Positions 35,287 to 46,848 of a stretch of DNA of 64,000 bases are shown here, piece by piece. The stretch spans positions 186,001 to 250,000 of the forward strand of contig JAIXMP010000044.1 of NCBI GenBank assembly GCA_025677815.1. Direction: 5' to 3'. This stretch comes from Phascolomyces articulosus. Lineage: Eukaryota; Mucoromycota; Mucoromycetes; Mucorales; Lichtheimiaceae. The notes under the pieces are model-generated. The model did not search any database and was not told the DNA's origin. It was given only the letters and a program-made list of their open reading frames with translations. Each line of letters opens with the position of its first letter. The first letter of the stretch is position 1. Position numbers and translations under genes: made by a program.

Positions 35287-35428
35287 TATTGATTTTTCGT
35301 GTTGTTTTTACGACTTCTTTCTGATCGCTGTTATGTTGCGTTTTTCTCTTTTTTTTGACTTGCTTCATAATTGGCTCTTGTAAACGATTCTCACCGATAT
35401 TGGGCAGCCTGTTCTTTGATTGCAGCAT

Positions 35429-37822
35429 TAAGTGACAACTGACACGTTATTAATCACATGAGCTTGTCTATCAGTGAGCCCTGCCATTCATGAAAAAAAA
35501 AAAACCAGCCACAGCATAAAAACAAAAGAGTTATGTTGATGGATTCAAACCAATAGCATATCATTGGCCAAGATAGAAGGAACACAACAGATGGAAAGAA
35601 AAGGTTACTTTGTTGCTTGAATGGTCATACAAAGGAAGAACAAATCTTGAGAAAGTAGCATGCCGATAAAAAGAAGAGCCAGTAGAATAATGATGTAGGA
35701 TATGGTTAACTTGATAAAGAAAAAGAAAAAGAGAAAGAGAACAGTAAAGAAAAAAAATTAGCTACTAAAACTGTTTGCAAACACATGATTATTATTATTA
35801 ATCACCTGTTCTTGTTAGTGAGAGAGAAAGAGTTAAATGCTGTAGCAATAGTGACAGATGTTGAGCTAAGAAAAAAAATAATGATGATGAGTGAGTGAGT
35901 GGAAAAAATGGCAGATAATAATACAAGAACCCATCATTCTTACATTTGACTGAGGATAGCATCATCCATCATTAATTATCATCTATTATATTCTTCTTGC
36001 ATATCACTCACTAGTACTATTCACGAATATCAATAACCAATATAGTATTGAGGAAAAAAGAAAAAGAAAATGATTGTATATATTATTACCTTCACCAACA
36101 TGAAGCACAAAGTTTTTATTACAACCACTATGTGCAGCATCAGCATAATGAGAAAGAAGAAACAAGCTTGGAAGATTTGGTATGATAACCAGTAGTAGCA
36201 ACAACATGAAGATGGAAGCCCTGATCAGACACTATGATGTTGGGTGTACGTTTTGAAAGTCGGATACAATATCAGCACAACAGAAGAAGTTCTTGAACAA
36301 TAATCCACAGCAATAGCGCATTTGACACATTCTTGATCACATGAGCTAGACATATGCATGAAAAACAAATCAGCCACAGCACAAATTAATGAGACACACA
36401 CAGTAGGGATACAAGGAGTGAGCGACAAGTATATGACAAAAAAGAAAAATACACACCATCAAATAAAAGCAACTTCCTTTTAAATAATAGTGATCTTCTT
36501 ATCCATCGAAAAGCACGTATTCACGAGCAAAGCACCATGATAACGAGAACAAAGGGCATAAACCAGCAGTAGATGAACAACTACAGAGAACCAGATGTCA
36601 AACATGCACGATCAGAAAGACATGAGGAGACCAACGGGCGCTATTATGTTATTGTTGAGAAGATATATTATTAAATAAGAAATAAAAAAAAGAGTTGAAG
36701 AACAAAATATGTTGTCGATGAAAAAAAGAAGAAGGATTTTTTTGGTAAACAAAAAGGGCCTCCTTCTTTATTTTCACATGTTTTCTTACTAGCAATCCCC
36801 AAGTATCATTATCTATGAGGGGTTTTTTGCTGTTACTTGAAACTACCCACTACATATGAACATATGGAATAAATGCACCATAACTACTCTTTACTATTAA
36901 AATCAATCTGAATGTATGTGAAGCTTAATTAAGAGACTTTCACAACAACGATTATGTAATGTATTTAGTTATAATCTCGAGCTACAGTTTAGTTTTTCAA
37001 AGCAGTGTATGGTTAAGAATACAGAATTTACAGACCTTTGTGCCTATACATACAAACCTTCATAAAGATCGCATATAGTACGCATGATTTTTGCATAGCC
37101 ATACTCCTTCTTTGCATTAAACAAACTATTATTAACACTAATATATTAATTGAATTCTTTGTTCATGTAGCAGTTTAATAATTATACTTAAAGCTTAGCA
37201 CATAGTACTTCATGGTTGTGCCATGCACATAGTATGATGTTTTAAATTAAGACATAGCCATACCATGGTCTTTTTAAAAAATATGAAAATGCGTGAAGAT
37301 GCAATATACACTTTTTGTTTAAATATCGATATTAGATTAGATCATTATGACAAAAAATAACCAAATATCGCATATGATGTCTCATAAATTACTATGAAAA
37401 AAAACCAAAAGACTAAAAATCTCATGAAAAAATAGTGTGAAATGATTTTGTCATCCTAAATAAAAACAAAACCGGATAATGCAAATAGACCTGCCAGCAA
37501 ATATGGGGAATGAAATTCAAAGCCACTGTAGATGGTTATACCACTGAGATTTCCCCCACTGGATTCTCTGATTCAAAATGGTTTGGAAATCCTGGAGTTT
37601 AATCTCTCCCTCTTTCTCTCACCGGATTATATATTTTTGTACGAAATAGAAATAGTAGCGTAATATATTTAAATATATTACTTTATACACTCTATTTTGT
37701 ACCCGGATCCCTCTCTATTTTGGACATTCCTTATCAATTACTGTAGCAACACACAGCCACCACCAAAGGAAGGCGCCTTGGCTGCTTGACCGTCATCACT
37801 ATCTTTTGCTGTATAACCCGCC
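35429..37822. other. intergenic, with a diverged direct repeat
   Basis: About 2.4 kb between the divergent orphan genes. No gene could be supported. Frames on the minus strand at 36004-36428 contain a hydrophobic leader-like LLLLLVIIPNLPSLFLL but no consistent exon chain. Two diverged copies of an about 80-bp segment lie at 35445-35525 and 36325-36395. Confidence 0.4.
35445..36395. repeat. diverged direct repeat pair (35445-35525 and 36325-36395)
   Basis: Both copies contain GACAC followed by ATCACATGAGCT, a CATGAAAAA tract and AGCCACAGCA in the same order. Small deletions separate them and identity is roughly three quarters by eye. The first copy lies immediately upstream of the ATG of the transposon-split gene. 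A duplicated promoter piece or an old repeat are both possible. Confidence 0.35.
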
Positions 37823-38401
37823 ATGACCAGTCCATCCAATCGAAAACGACCTTTACCTACATTGGAAGATCAAACACATGATCCACAGGATCAAGATCAA
37901 CCACAAAGAAAACAATCAAGGACATCCCGTTCTACACCAAGCCGACGACGTAGTACCACAACTGCTGCTGATCAAGAAGGATTATTAACTGAATTGACAG
38001 GCGTACTTGATGCTATTCGATCCACTCCATCCTCGGGTGAAATTCCAGCAGAATCACTTGAAACACTCAAAACATTAATGTTACAGATTGAACATTTATC
38101 GTCTGACAGTTCCAACACAGAAGCACGAAATATGAAGCATGAAAGTGAACGACAGCTTGAACTATGGTTTGATGATTTGCTGGAACAATGTGAAGCCGAC
38201 GGTGGTTTAGATTTGGATTATTTGATGGATGACACGAATGACGACGGCGCAAGTGATGATGAGGAAGACGCACTTGCATTGGCCCTTGCTTTGATGGATG
38301 AAGAAGAACAAGAACGAGAGGAACAAGATGTTGTTTCACCACAACATCCAAGTGATACGGGTAGTGACACCACTGCTCAAGAAATTGATGTTGTAGCTTA
38401 G
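37823..38401 (+). CDS. hypothetical acidic protein
   Basis: Single exon of 192 residues with ATG at 37823. The N-terminal 50 residues are basic and Ser/Thr/Pro-rich with RKRP, RKQSR and SRRR, which may act as a nuclear localisation signal. A helical middle part (LLTELTGVLDAIRS, ESLETLKTLMLQIEHL, RQLELWFDDLLEQCE) follows. Then an acidic tail rich in Asp/Glu contains DDEEDALALALALMDEEE. The basic-helical-acidic layout is seen in chromatin or nucleolar cofactors, but I do not recognise a family. Purine-rich codons and the continuous frame support coding. The reverse-strand frame at 38067-38417 is a shadow. Confidence 0.7.
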   Translation: MTSPSNRKRPLPTLEDQTHDPQDQDQPQRKQSRTSRSTPSRRRSTTTAADQEGLLTELTGVLDAIRSTPSSGEIPAESLETLKTLMLQIEHLSSDSSNTEARNMKHESERQLELWFDDLLEQCEADGGLDLDYLMDDTNDDGASDDEEDALALALALMDEEEQEREEQDVVSPQHPSDTGSDTTAQEIDVVA

Positions 38402-38812
38402 CAATTTTTAAAAACAATCAGACACACTTTTATATATTCATACATATATACACATATTCACAAAACTGCCCCCTCCAAACAGAGCTTATATCTTTTCAAT
38501 CATATATTATGACAACCACCTAATCCAATAATGATGCATGAGCACGTTTAGAAGACATGGGAAAAATAGGAAAAAGAAAAATCACAAACAACAATAGAAA
38601 AACCAGTGAAAACAATACGATTTTAGTAATATTATATATGTAAATATAAAAACATCAAACACAGAAGAAGGATATTGAAATGAAAAGATATAGAATGAAA
38701 AAAACAAAATGAAAATGAAAATATAACAAGAACACCAATGACACAACTCAAAACGAAACATAAAAACAACAGCAATGAATTTATACAACCAAATCCAAAA
38801 ATCAAATCAAAC

Positions 38813-39525
38813 TTAAAAGTTTTCCAAAGTCATTTGTCGTGCAACATCCGTATTTTCAACCATCACCATAAATTCATCAAATCCAATTTTTCCATCCATA
38901 TCTTTATCAGCCTCCATAATGGTCTTGTCAACAATTTGTTGCAACTGAGCATCCTTCAAATTATTACCAACCATCATCTTGAGTACTAAAAACAATTCAC
39001 CATTGGAAATATATCCATCACGGTCCATATCATATACTTTAAATGCAACTATATATAATGGATGAGGTTAGTTTTCTTTTTCTTTTTTTTATACTTCTCG
39101 ATCTGGATTATTATTCGGTAAGCGATAAAGTTCCTTACATTCTAGTTTTTCACGTTTGTTTCCTCTTGCACTAAAGATACTCAAACCTTTGATAAACTCA
39201 AAAAAATCGACATCGCCTCCTCCATCTTCGTCAAAGATGGCAATCATACGTGATGCTAATGGGTTATTGGCAATTTGTGGAATGGATAAAAACTCGTCCT
39301 TGTCAATCGATCCGGACCGATCCTTGTCAAGTTTCATGAAACGTTTATACAACCGTTGAATCTCCTCCGCCGAGACTTTTTTTGTTGTAATAATATGTCA
39401 TAAAATATTAAAAAAAACTTTGTTTCCTTATGACTATCTTCCTCAAACCAAAAAAAAAAAAATGTTAAATGCTTACAGTTCGACGAATTGACCATATCTT
39501 CAAGATGTGAACCAGCTTGTCCCAT
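38813..39525 (-). CDS. CNB1: calcineurin regulatory subunit B
   Basis: Exons 39477-39525, 39139-39375 and 38813-39048 encode 173 residues, the normal length. It is the Ca2+-binding regulatory subunit of the Ca2+/calmodulin-dependent phosphatase calcineurin, which in Mucorales controls hyphal-yeast dimorphism and azole/FK506 response. Four EF-hands are visible: [39 protein letters not shown] and [13 protein letters not shown]. The loops carry the expected acidic ligands and the central glycines. The N-terminus MGQAGS has Gly2 and Ser6, as required for N-myristoylation. The conserved [11 protein letters not shown] linker follows EF3. Introns fall at phase 1 at both junctions. Confidence 0.97.
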
Positions 39526-40020
39526 GTTTTTTGTGACACAACAGAGATCGCGTTTGAAAGGATGTGTTCCTTTTCAAAAGAATGAGCTGTATTTGTCTAT
39601 ACTGTTTTCTTGCAACTCCGATTGCATATAAGTTTAAAGGGATTGGATCAAAAATTGGGTTGCCTTGTAGAGAGAGAGGTTATTTACATTTCTGCATGCG
39701 CTTGTCATTATATAATTGATTACAACAGATCTTTATTAGTAATTATATGCAAAGTGTGCAATTAAGAGACACTTCTATTTACACATAGAGTGGTTATCAC
39801 AATAATACAATTCTTTATTTGAGAATAATCTTTGGGATTGGCACAGAAATAATCAACACCATTATATACAAAGAGAATTGTAACCGATTATAGTTATAGA
39901 AAAAATCTTATCTACTATCCAAAACAATAAATTATAGACTAGATAATTATGTGATAGATAAGAAGGATCTAAGCTTTCAAACCTGTAGTAATACGGTGGG
40001 GTAACATCAAATTTGGATTC

Positions 40021-40360
40021 TCAACCAAAGAATTCATGCAAGCTATTATACAATACATTTAGAATCATTGTCTTTTTATATAAGATAGCAATAACAAACG
40101 TAAAATGGAATAAGGTCATAATCAAGACAGTCCAATATAAGAAAGTGAAACCAGCGCGCGCGCACAATGACAGAGGGCCCCGTGATGATGGTCTTCTGCA
40201 AAACACCTTACCATCCTCATTCTCTGTTACTGAGATGAAGAGTTTGGTCTTTGGAATCATACAAACGACTGGGACCCATCCACGAATCCTCTTCGTTATC
40301 CAAGAAATCATTTCCTTGGATATTTATCCTGGCAGCGATAGAAACAGGCGTCGTTTGTTC
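40021..40360 (-). pseudogene. possible decayed membrane-protein fragment
   Basis: Two overlapping frames both look protein-like and complement each other. One reads INIQGNDFLDNEEDSW and SRLYDSKDQTLHLSN until a stop. The other continues ENEDGKVFCRRPSSRGPLSL and then a hydrophobic helix, FTFLYWTVLIMTLFHFTFVIAI. A single frame change near 40240 would join an acidic N-terminus to a single membrane span. The layout recalls short type II membrane subunits such as ATPase beta chains, but similarity is too weak to name it. It may instead be a chance frame. Confidence 0.3.
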
Positions 40361-40594
40361 ATAAATCTGTTGCCTCCTATCTATCTAAATAGCTGCATTG
40401 CTTGTTTAAAAGTGGCCATACCAATAAATACATGTTTTTTTGTGGGAAGAGGAAACTAAGGTGCGAAGTTCAACCTCTAAGTTTAATAGTCAGTCAAGAA
40501 TGAAAAAAAAAAGAATTGATATGCTGTGGAACCATTGTGTCAAAAATGAAAATCACCTTTTCTCTTTATCAACATCGATTGTGTCTATGTTAAA

Positions 40595-41390
40595 TTACAT
40601 TAAAACCCATTGGCAGGATGGGTCATTTAACATTGTCAAATGCTTTAACGAGAGTGGATTGACCAATAAAAAGTCCACAGAAAACTCTTTCAAACAGGAA
40701 ATCTTGCTGGAAAGAATCCCCTGCCAGGTTGTGGGTTCAATAGCATTTACGTGATTATTTTTTGGTGAATAGTAAGAGTGGGTTAAAAGATCCAAAGGTG
40801 ATTCGACTTATAAAAAATACAAATAATAAGATTTTGGTATACCTTCTATACCAGATCCTTGAATATTTGGATTTAATGAACCATTGGTTATAGCATTGCG
40901 AAATAATCTGCGGGTTCCTCCGAGATATTGAGATACTTAGAAGCAAAAAGAAAGATAATGGTATTTTTTTTCTTATAAGGATAAATATAAAACTCATCGC
41001 TTTTTTTTTTTTTGTATTCTGAAATTGTACGTGATTATATAGCAATAGGAAGAAGAGAAAGAGAGTCACAAAGAAAAAAGATAAATGGTAATTTTGATGC
41101 GGCCACGGATAGCACCCTTTTTGGTTTATACTGATGTTTTTGTAATTTTTATAAATAGAATGGCAATATTAAAAATGCAAATACACAACCAGCTACAACT
41201 TCAAGTGGATGATTCTGAACAATATGACGAATCTCCTGTATTTGCCGGTGAAAGGAATTCATCTCAACCTTCACACCTGTTAAACAACTAGTCGCGTGCG
41301 GGTCTGCATCCGATAACGGCCCAAGAACAACGACAATGACATGTAGCCAATGACTCGGGCTATTTGATGAAAGTGTAAGTTTTGTGGTTG
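40595..41390 (-). pseudogene. unassigned coding-like remnants
   Basis: From 41369 to 41149 one frame runs SHWLHVIVVVLGPLSDADPH then MNSFHRQIQEIRHIVQNHPL and EVVAGCVFAFLILPFYL, ending in TAA. Further down, YLGGTRRLFRNAITNG and LNPNIQGSGIEG (about 40930-40840) and then LDLLTHSYYSPKNNHVNAIE (to a stop at 40595) look coding. I could not chain them with well-spaced introns: the only junction found needs a 36-nt intron. The HPLEVVAG segment is reminiscent of the end of a PAP2 phosphatase, but no PSGH block was found. Treat as remnants. Confidence 0.3.
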
Positions 41391-42331
41391 ATATTGTACT
41401 ATATATTTATTATTATAATTTTGAATATTCCCAAAATAACATGTTATATAGTGTAGTAGTGATGCAACAAGAAGCTACAAACTATCGCATTCTTCAACAA
41501 GTTTCACAAGTAACATATTAAATTTGAAAGAAACGCAAACCGATTATTACCTTCATCTTGCTATTGCTGGATTACTGTTGATACTTTCTTTATTCTGAAA
41601 ACCAATTCCTTACTTAAGAATTTTCGAAATGATGAATTTATTGAAGGTATATAACGTTATATATTTTGCCTCCAAGTATCAAACAATATATTATCAAGTG
41701 GAATACTTATCTGTAAACATTTATTTATTTAGAAGGTAATGAAAGAAAATGCTGTATTATACATGAAATCAATCCGTAATGAGCCAAGTCCATTTAAAAA
41801 GTCTATAACCCCCCACTCGTTTTATTCGCCCATACAACTTGATGAAGTACAGTAAATATAGTGTATTTACAACTAGCATTTTATTGGCTGATGACACACT
41901 TGACTAACTTAATCCATTGATGTATCTCATTCTATGCTAGGTATAAAATATTTGGAACGGCAAAACATGGCCGTACAGGGTGAAAATGACGATAACGATA
42001 ATTGAGATCACGTCTCAGAACGAAACTTGACTAATAGCTTTCATACGTCAAAAGAAGCTTTAATTCCTCCTATTTTCAATAAAAACTTTACTGTAGTGGG
42101 TTAACAAACTATGATGATAACAGTGACATGATGTTACATACTTATTATCGAGGTAGAGAAAATTATGCGTTTGTGAAAGAAAAAAGTAATCAAATAAAGT
42201 AGGATAGAGGAGGACTAGTTTTCCTTCAACTGAGGAGGAAAATATCCAACACTGCTTACTTGAAAGTGGCGAGATTTTTTTTTCTACAAAGTTCTTTTTC
42301 TCTCCCACACACACACACACTTTTAAGAATA

Positions 42332-42897
42332 ATGACACAAAATTCTTTTGTTCAAAAGTTTACACCCGAAGAAACAAAAGCAGTTGCTGAATTAAAGGCA
42401 CAACTTCCTGAAGTACTCAAAACTGCATTCAAGTCAAAAGAACCTGAACCTTATTCACTTTGGGGTATTTCCCTCGATAAGGATTCATCCGATGAAAAAC
42501 TTGATGTTCTTTTAGTCAAGTTTTTACGTGCTAGGTAAACCCTGATTATTAACTTGTCATTTCCAAACAACAACAATAACCTTTTTTTTTATATCCAACC
42601 ATTAAACTAATTTTGAATGGGTGCGTATACGTGTGTGTGGGAATTATTCTTTTGACATTATATAGAGAATTGGATTTGGAACAAGCTAGTAAAATGTTGA
42701 GTGACACTATTGCTTGGCGAAAAGAATTCAAAGCCGATACCATTTTAGAAGAAACCTTTGATGAATCCGTATTTGGTGGTGTTGGTTATATCCATAAGAA
42801 TGATAAAGAAGGTCGACCTGTTTGTTATAATTTTTATGGTGAATTAGACCAAGAAGCTGTTTTTGGAGATGTTCAAAAGTAAGTTATTATACAAGTT

Positions 42898-42932
<35 letters not shown>

Positions 42933-43931
42933 TCATATAAATCATTGTATTTTATCTAATTGTTCGAAAAAAAATAAACATATGATATAGATTCATTCGT
43001 TGGAGAGTTCAATTAATGGAAAAAGGTGTCAAATTAGTTGATTTTACATCAGTGGATGCTATGGTTCAAATCCATGATTATAAAGGTGCATCCATGTTTG
43101 GTCGTTCGGCTAATTCCAAACAAGCAACAAAAGAGATTATAAAAATTATGCAGGATAATTACCCAGAATTCTTGGTAAGCAGATTGAAATAATTTATTTG
43201 GGCGGGGGATGTTGACATGACGTTATATTTATTCAATAGTAGATTAGATTCTAATAATAAATGTTCTTTCTGTTCATACAGTCAACAAAATTCTTTGTCA
43301 ATGTACCCTGGTGGGGAAGGTAAATTAAAATGAAATCATATCACACAATATATAAAAAAAAAGATAAACTAAAGTTATATATATATTTACCTGGTTATAG
43401 TAAAATCTTTAAACTAATTCGTCCATTATTACCTGAAGCTACTGTAAAGAAATTTGTGGTTTGTTCAAAGTAAGTAATTAATAAGATTTAGTTTATTAAC
43501 CATTTTGACCCAAATTTGTTATTTAAACTTTTATAAAAAAAAATCTAAACAGCGATGAATTGATCGAGACACTTTCACAATCCATTCCTGTTGAAAATCT
43601 CCCAGTGGTTTATAATCAAGGTGGTGCAAAGGATGCTGGATCCGATGTTGCTATAAAGTCTGAACATAAGACAGTGGATAGTGCAGAAGGTACATCTTCT
43701 GAAGCAACTCCTGCTTCTACATCTATTGAATACAAAAAAGAAGAAGCTTCATCCAACAACAAAAAAGTGGTCGAGAATGGTGAAAATAAGGACCAAGAGA
43801 ACAATAACAACACCGCTGAACAGGCTGCTGCCCCTGAAAAGTCAGCTTCAACCGTCGATCCTGATACAACTGAAACACCAGAATCAGGTAGTCGAAAAGC
43901 AGAGAAAAAACCTGCAGTAGCTGCTAACTAA
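42332..43931 (+). CDS. SFH5: SFH5-type CRAL-TRIO (Sec14-like) phosphatidylinositol transfer protein
   Basis: Exons 42332-42534, 42666-42878, 42991-43174, 43282-43319, 43401-43469 and 43553-43931 give 361 residues. Sec14 homologues move or present phosphatidylinositol between membranes; yeast Sfh5 is ER/plasma-membrane associated. A CRAL-TRIO N-terminal helix region has YSLWGISLD and LDVLLVKFLRARELDLEQA. The lipid-binding domain has GVGYIHKNDKEGRPVCYNFYG, then FIRWRVQLMEKG, VQIHDYKGASMFGRSA, NYPEFLSTKFFVNVPWW and FKLIRPLLPEATVKKF. An Ala/Glu/Asn/Lys-rich disordered tail of about 110 residues follows. Exon 4 is only 38 nt. The second intron (after 42878) contains a GA microsatellite at 42901-42929. 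Confidence 0.9.
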
Positions 43932-44007
43932 ATAACAAGCAAGAAACTGTTACTTGATTCATCATATTTCCCCTACTCAATTACGATCACTTACACTATT
44001 ATTATTA

Positions 44008-44042
<35 letters not shown>

Positions 44043-44351
44043 TTATTATATCATTTGATATTGATTTCAATACAAGTATTTAATTTCATTAACTATATAT
44101 ATAAACATTTTTATATTTATTATTAATCACACGGTTCAAACGTACAAAGAGTGAGTGAGTGAGAGAAGGGAACAATAATAAATGAGATGATATGATAATA
44201 ATAATAATATAAATATAAGAAGGAAGAAGGAATATAAAGAAATAAAAAATGGGTTCTATATATTTCATCCAAACGATTACGTATGGAGCCGGGAATGAAA
44301 GAAAAAGGAAAGAAGTAAGGAGTAGGACATGTATATATATATATTTGTGGT

Positions 44352-45379
44352 TTAGAATTGTCTAGCAACTTCATTATAGTTATACAAAGAACTACCGCGT
44401 TTACTAAGTCGTGGATCATTAGCATTAAGATTTTGTCCACCTCCTCCGCCTCCAGTAGCTGAACTTGAGGCCATGGATGGTGAAGTAGATGCTTGAATAC
44501 AATGTAAAGGAAATACACCTCTAGCATTACCTCGAGAAAGATTAGATCCAAGACACCAACCATCATCATATTCAGTATATACTTGAACTTGATCACCTGG
44601 ATGAACATAGATTTCATCATCCAATGTAGGTGTATAAGTAGATACTACAGTATAAGTTCCTAAAGGTGGATGTTGCCATGGTTCTTGTACTGGTTGTTGT
44701 TGTTGTTGTTGTTGTTGTTGCATTGGAGGTGAAGCAGCTGTAGCAGCAAATGCAGGAGCAGGAGCAAAAGTGGAATTAGGTTGATGAGCAGCTAAAGCGG
44801 GAGTATAATATTCAGTAGGTGTAGTTACTGGCCCAGCAGCAACCATAGGTGGGACATTCATACTACCATAAGTTTGTGGTTGAAGTTGTTGCTGCATCAT
44901 TGGAGGAGAAGTTTGTAAATTATGAGTAGCTGTTGTCGTTCCCATGGTTGGACCTGCAAAGAAATCATTTTGACCAAAAGATGAAACACGATGACTGATG
45001 GAAGGACGACGTCTTGTCGTTCTCTTTCGTCTCCTAACAAATAAGATGGCAATCAAACTAAGAGCTATAGCAGCTATCACAGCTACAACAATACCACCAA
45101 TAGCACCACCTGAAATAGAAGAACCTTCATCTTCTGAACTTGCTACACTAACTGTTGCTGTAGCAGTATCACTAGTACCTGAATCAGCAGCGACTGTTTG
45201 TTCAGGTGTTTGTGTTGTGGATGGTTTTATATGATAAGGTGGTGTTGTGGTAGTGCTAGGTGTTGGTTCTGGAAAAGCTGTAATACTTTGAGACTTGTCA
45301 TTGGCAAATGAAGGATTTGAAGATTTAGGTTTATCTATTTTTTTTTATTAAAAGTTAATAAAAAAGATTCTCCTTATAT

Positions 45380-45417
<38 letters not shown>

Positions 45418-45557
45418 TTACCTGCAGCTGAAGCAGAAGGAGAGGGTTCTGGTTTTTTGGTAGGAGTTGGTTTAGCATCAGACACAGCGGATTCTTCAGG
45501 AGCGCGTTTATTTAAAAAGTGGTTTGAATAATCATTTTCATTAGTGACTACGTCCAT
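44352..45557 (-). CDS. single-pass membrane protein with C-terminal SH3 domain
   Basis: Exons 45422-45557 and 44352-45334 encode 372 residues from the ATG at 45557. A Ser/Thr/Pro-rich N-terminal part suits an O-glycosylated exterior. One membrane helix (GAIGGIVVAVIAAIALSLIA then ILFV) is followed by a stop-transfer RRRKRTTRRR. A long Gln/Pro/Thr linker with a polyGln run leads to an SH3 domain near residues 280-340 (VVSTYTPTLDDEIYVHPGD, QVYTEYDDGWCLGSN, GVFPLHCIQ). The layout matches fungal SH3/membrane sensors such as Fus1 or Sho1-like proteins, though it has one span and not Sho1's four. No cleavable signal peptide is evident. The intron holds a TA repeat. The partner is unknown. Confidence 0.75.
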
Positions 45558-46848
45558 TGTTAAAACAATTTAAAATGGGGTATTTTTTAACACCATATAC
45601 GATAAGGAATGGAAAGGGAGGGAGAGAGTTTTGAATTAAGTTTGCGAAAAAAAAAAAAAAAAAAAAAAAGTAGGTTGAAAAGAAAAGACGAGCCCAAAAA
45701 AAAAAAATGGAAATGTTACCCGCGGTTTATAATAAATAAAATTATGGGTAAGGTCGTCGTCCCTTTTGTTTTACAACGAAATTCCCAATGCACATCTGTG
45801 TAACATTGTTCATGGCCTGGGCCTATCATTGATTGATTTGGATACAATTACTCCAATGGTCTTTAATTGTTTATATAGCACTTTGTAGTACAACCCACCT
45901 TCTTTTTTCCTTAATATTATTATGACTGTTATTACTTTGTATTACTCGTCCATCGCATTGCTATTACATATATATTTCTAATAACTATTCAATGATCTTG
46001 TTCAAATCAATCATCATTATAAGATGGCGCAGCTGTATTTAGAAATTATATTATTAGTTATCATAGTAGCTTCTTAAAGAATAATTTCATCTATCCTATA
46101 GCTACTTATATTGCTCTTTGTATAATCAAATATTATATTATTTCTCAAGAATCAATGAACAATGACACCATATTTATTTTTGACTTATTCGTCGTAGATA
46201 ATGGACACACCACTAATGATAATGATAATGATAATAACAATGGTCTAGCATATACAATAAAAATATAATAATACATTAAAATGGTTCGTTGGATCATTAC
46301 ATTTATGACCAAAGACATCTATTTTCAATTAATACTACATGTATTTATTATACACCAGCATGAATATAATTTCATTTGACAAAACATAAATAGATAGAAT
46401 ATCGCGTTATTATTATTTCTTTGAATATAATGGTTGCACAATGATCGTCGTTGGTTATATAAGTCTATATAGAGTGTTAGTTAATATGAGAAAAGTACTA
46501 CATGTTGTTATATAATCATATCCGTCTATTTTATTAATATCATATGTCAATACTCATTGACTCTCTTTTAGTATTAAAATCCTTTGCCTTTTTACATTTT
46601 GGATCATTATACTGTTTTTTTTAATAAAGAAAAATATACATGCTGTATTTATATATATTACTACTACTACTAATAATAATAATATATGAAATAATATTAA
46701 AAAGAATGGAATTTTGGAGAAATGGATGTAAGAGGATCTATCTTTTTGTTTTTTTAGAGAAAGGGGGGAAAGAAAGGGGAAAAACGCGATGCAAATTACT
46801 TTTTTTTTTTAATCTGAATATATTTATAAGGTGGTAAAAAAAATGAAT
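45558..46848. other. intergenic, no gene seen
   Basis: About 1.3 kb of AT-rich DNA with an A-run at 45646-45668 and GATAAT-type repeats near 46220. No gene supported. Confidence 0.5.

Larger units (their letters stand above)
33134..35428 (-). pseudogene. Mucoromycota-type orphan gene, exon 1 split by a transposon remnant
   Basis: Exons: 35287-35428 plus 34708-34714 (exon 1, interrupted), then 34493-34638, 34264-34390, 34080-34186, a piece ending near 33841 or 33890 and starting at 34024, 33303-33549 (or 33303-33538), and 33134-33225. The ATG is at 35428. Readable blocks are VVVDWTDESLGNVLKKY, FEKAQWNNLKKKW, then LTENDYVVRLWAPFLFALF, YKVDLRVNF, VAEFAKNSN and KLLLEGNALISSLKKYH. The pattern xDWTDE...KKW...YV.RLW.P...LF...DxRV...GEFAK is one that I associate with a large uncharacterised family in Mucoromycota. 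The function is unknown. The fifth intron (about 280 nt) is uncertain. The element at 34715-35286 adds an in-frame stop six codons after its boundary, so the present allele is probably dead. Confidence 0.55.
39526..42331. other. gene-poor interval with eroded coding remnants
   Basis: About 2.8 kb between the starts of calcineurin B and the SFH5-type gene. It holds the two remnant areas listed separately (40021-40360 and 40595-41390, minus strand). The right part, 41400-42331, shows nothing beyond AT-rich DNA and a CA-rich leader close to the SFH5 start. Confidence 0.4.

Noticed and set aside
36004..36428. Minus-strand frames with a leader-like hydrophobic stretch
   Set aside because: No splice chain links them, cysteine spacing is irregular, and part of the sequence is the direct repeat.
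43985..44050. Regular ATT/TTA spacing resembling a repeat array
   Set aside because: Simple trinucleotide repeat without spacers; not a CRISPR array.
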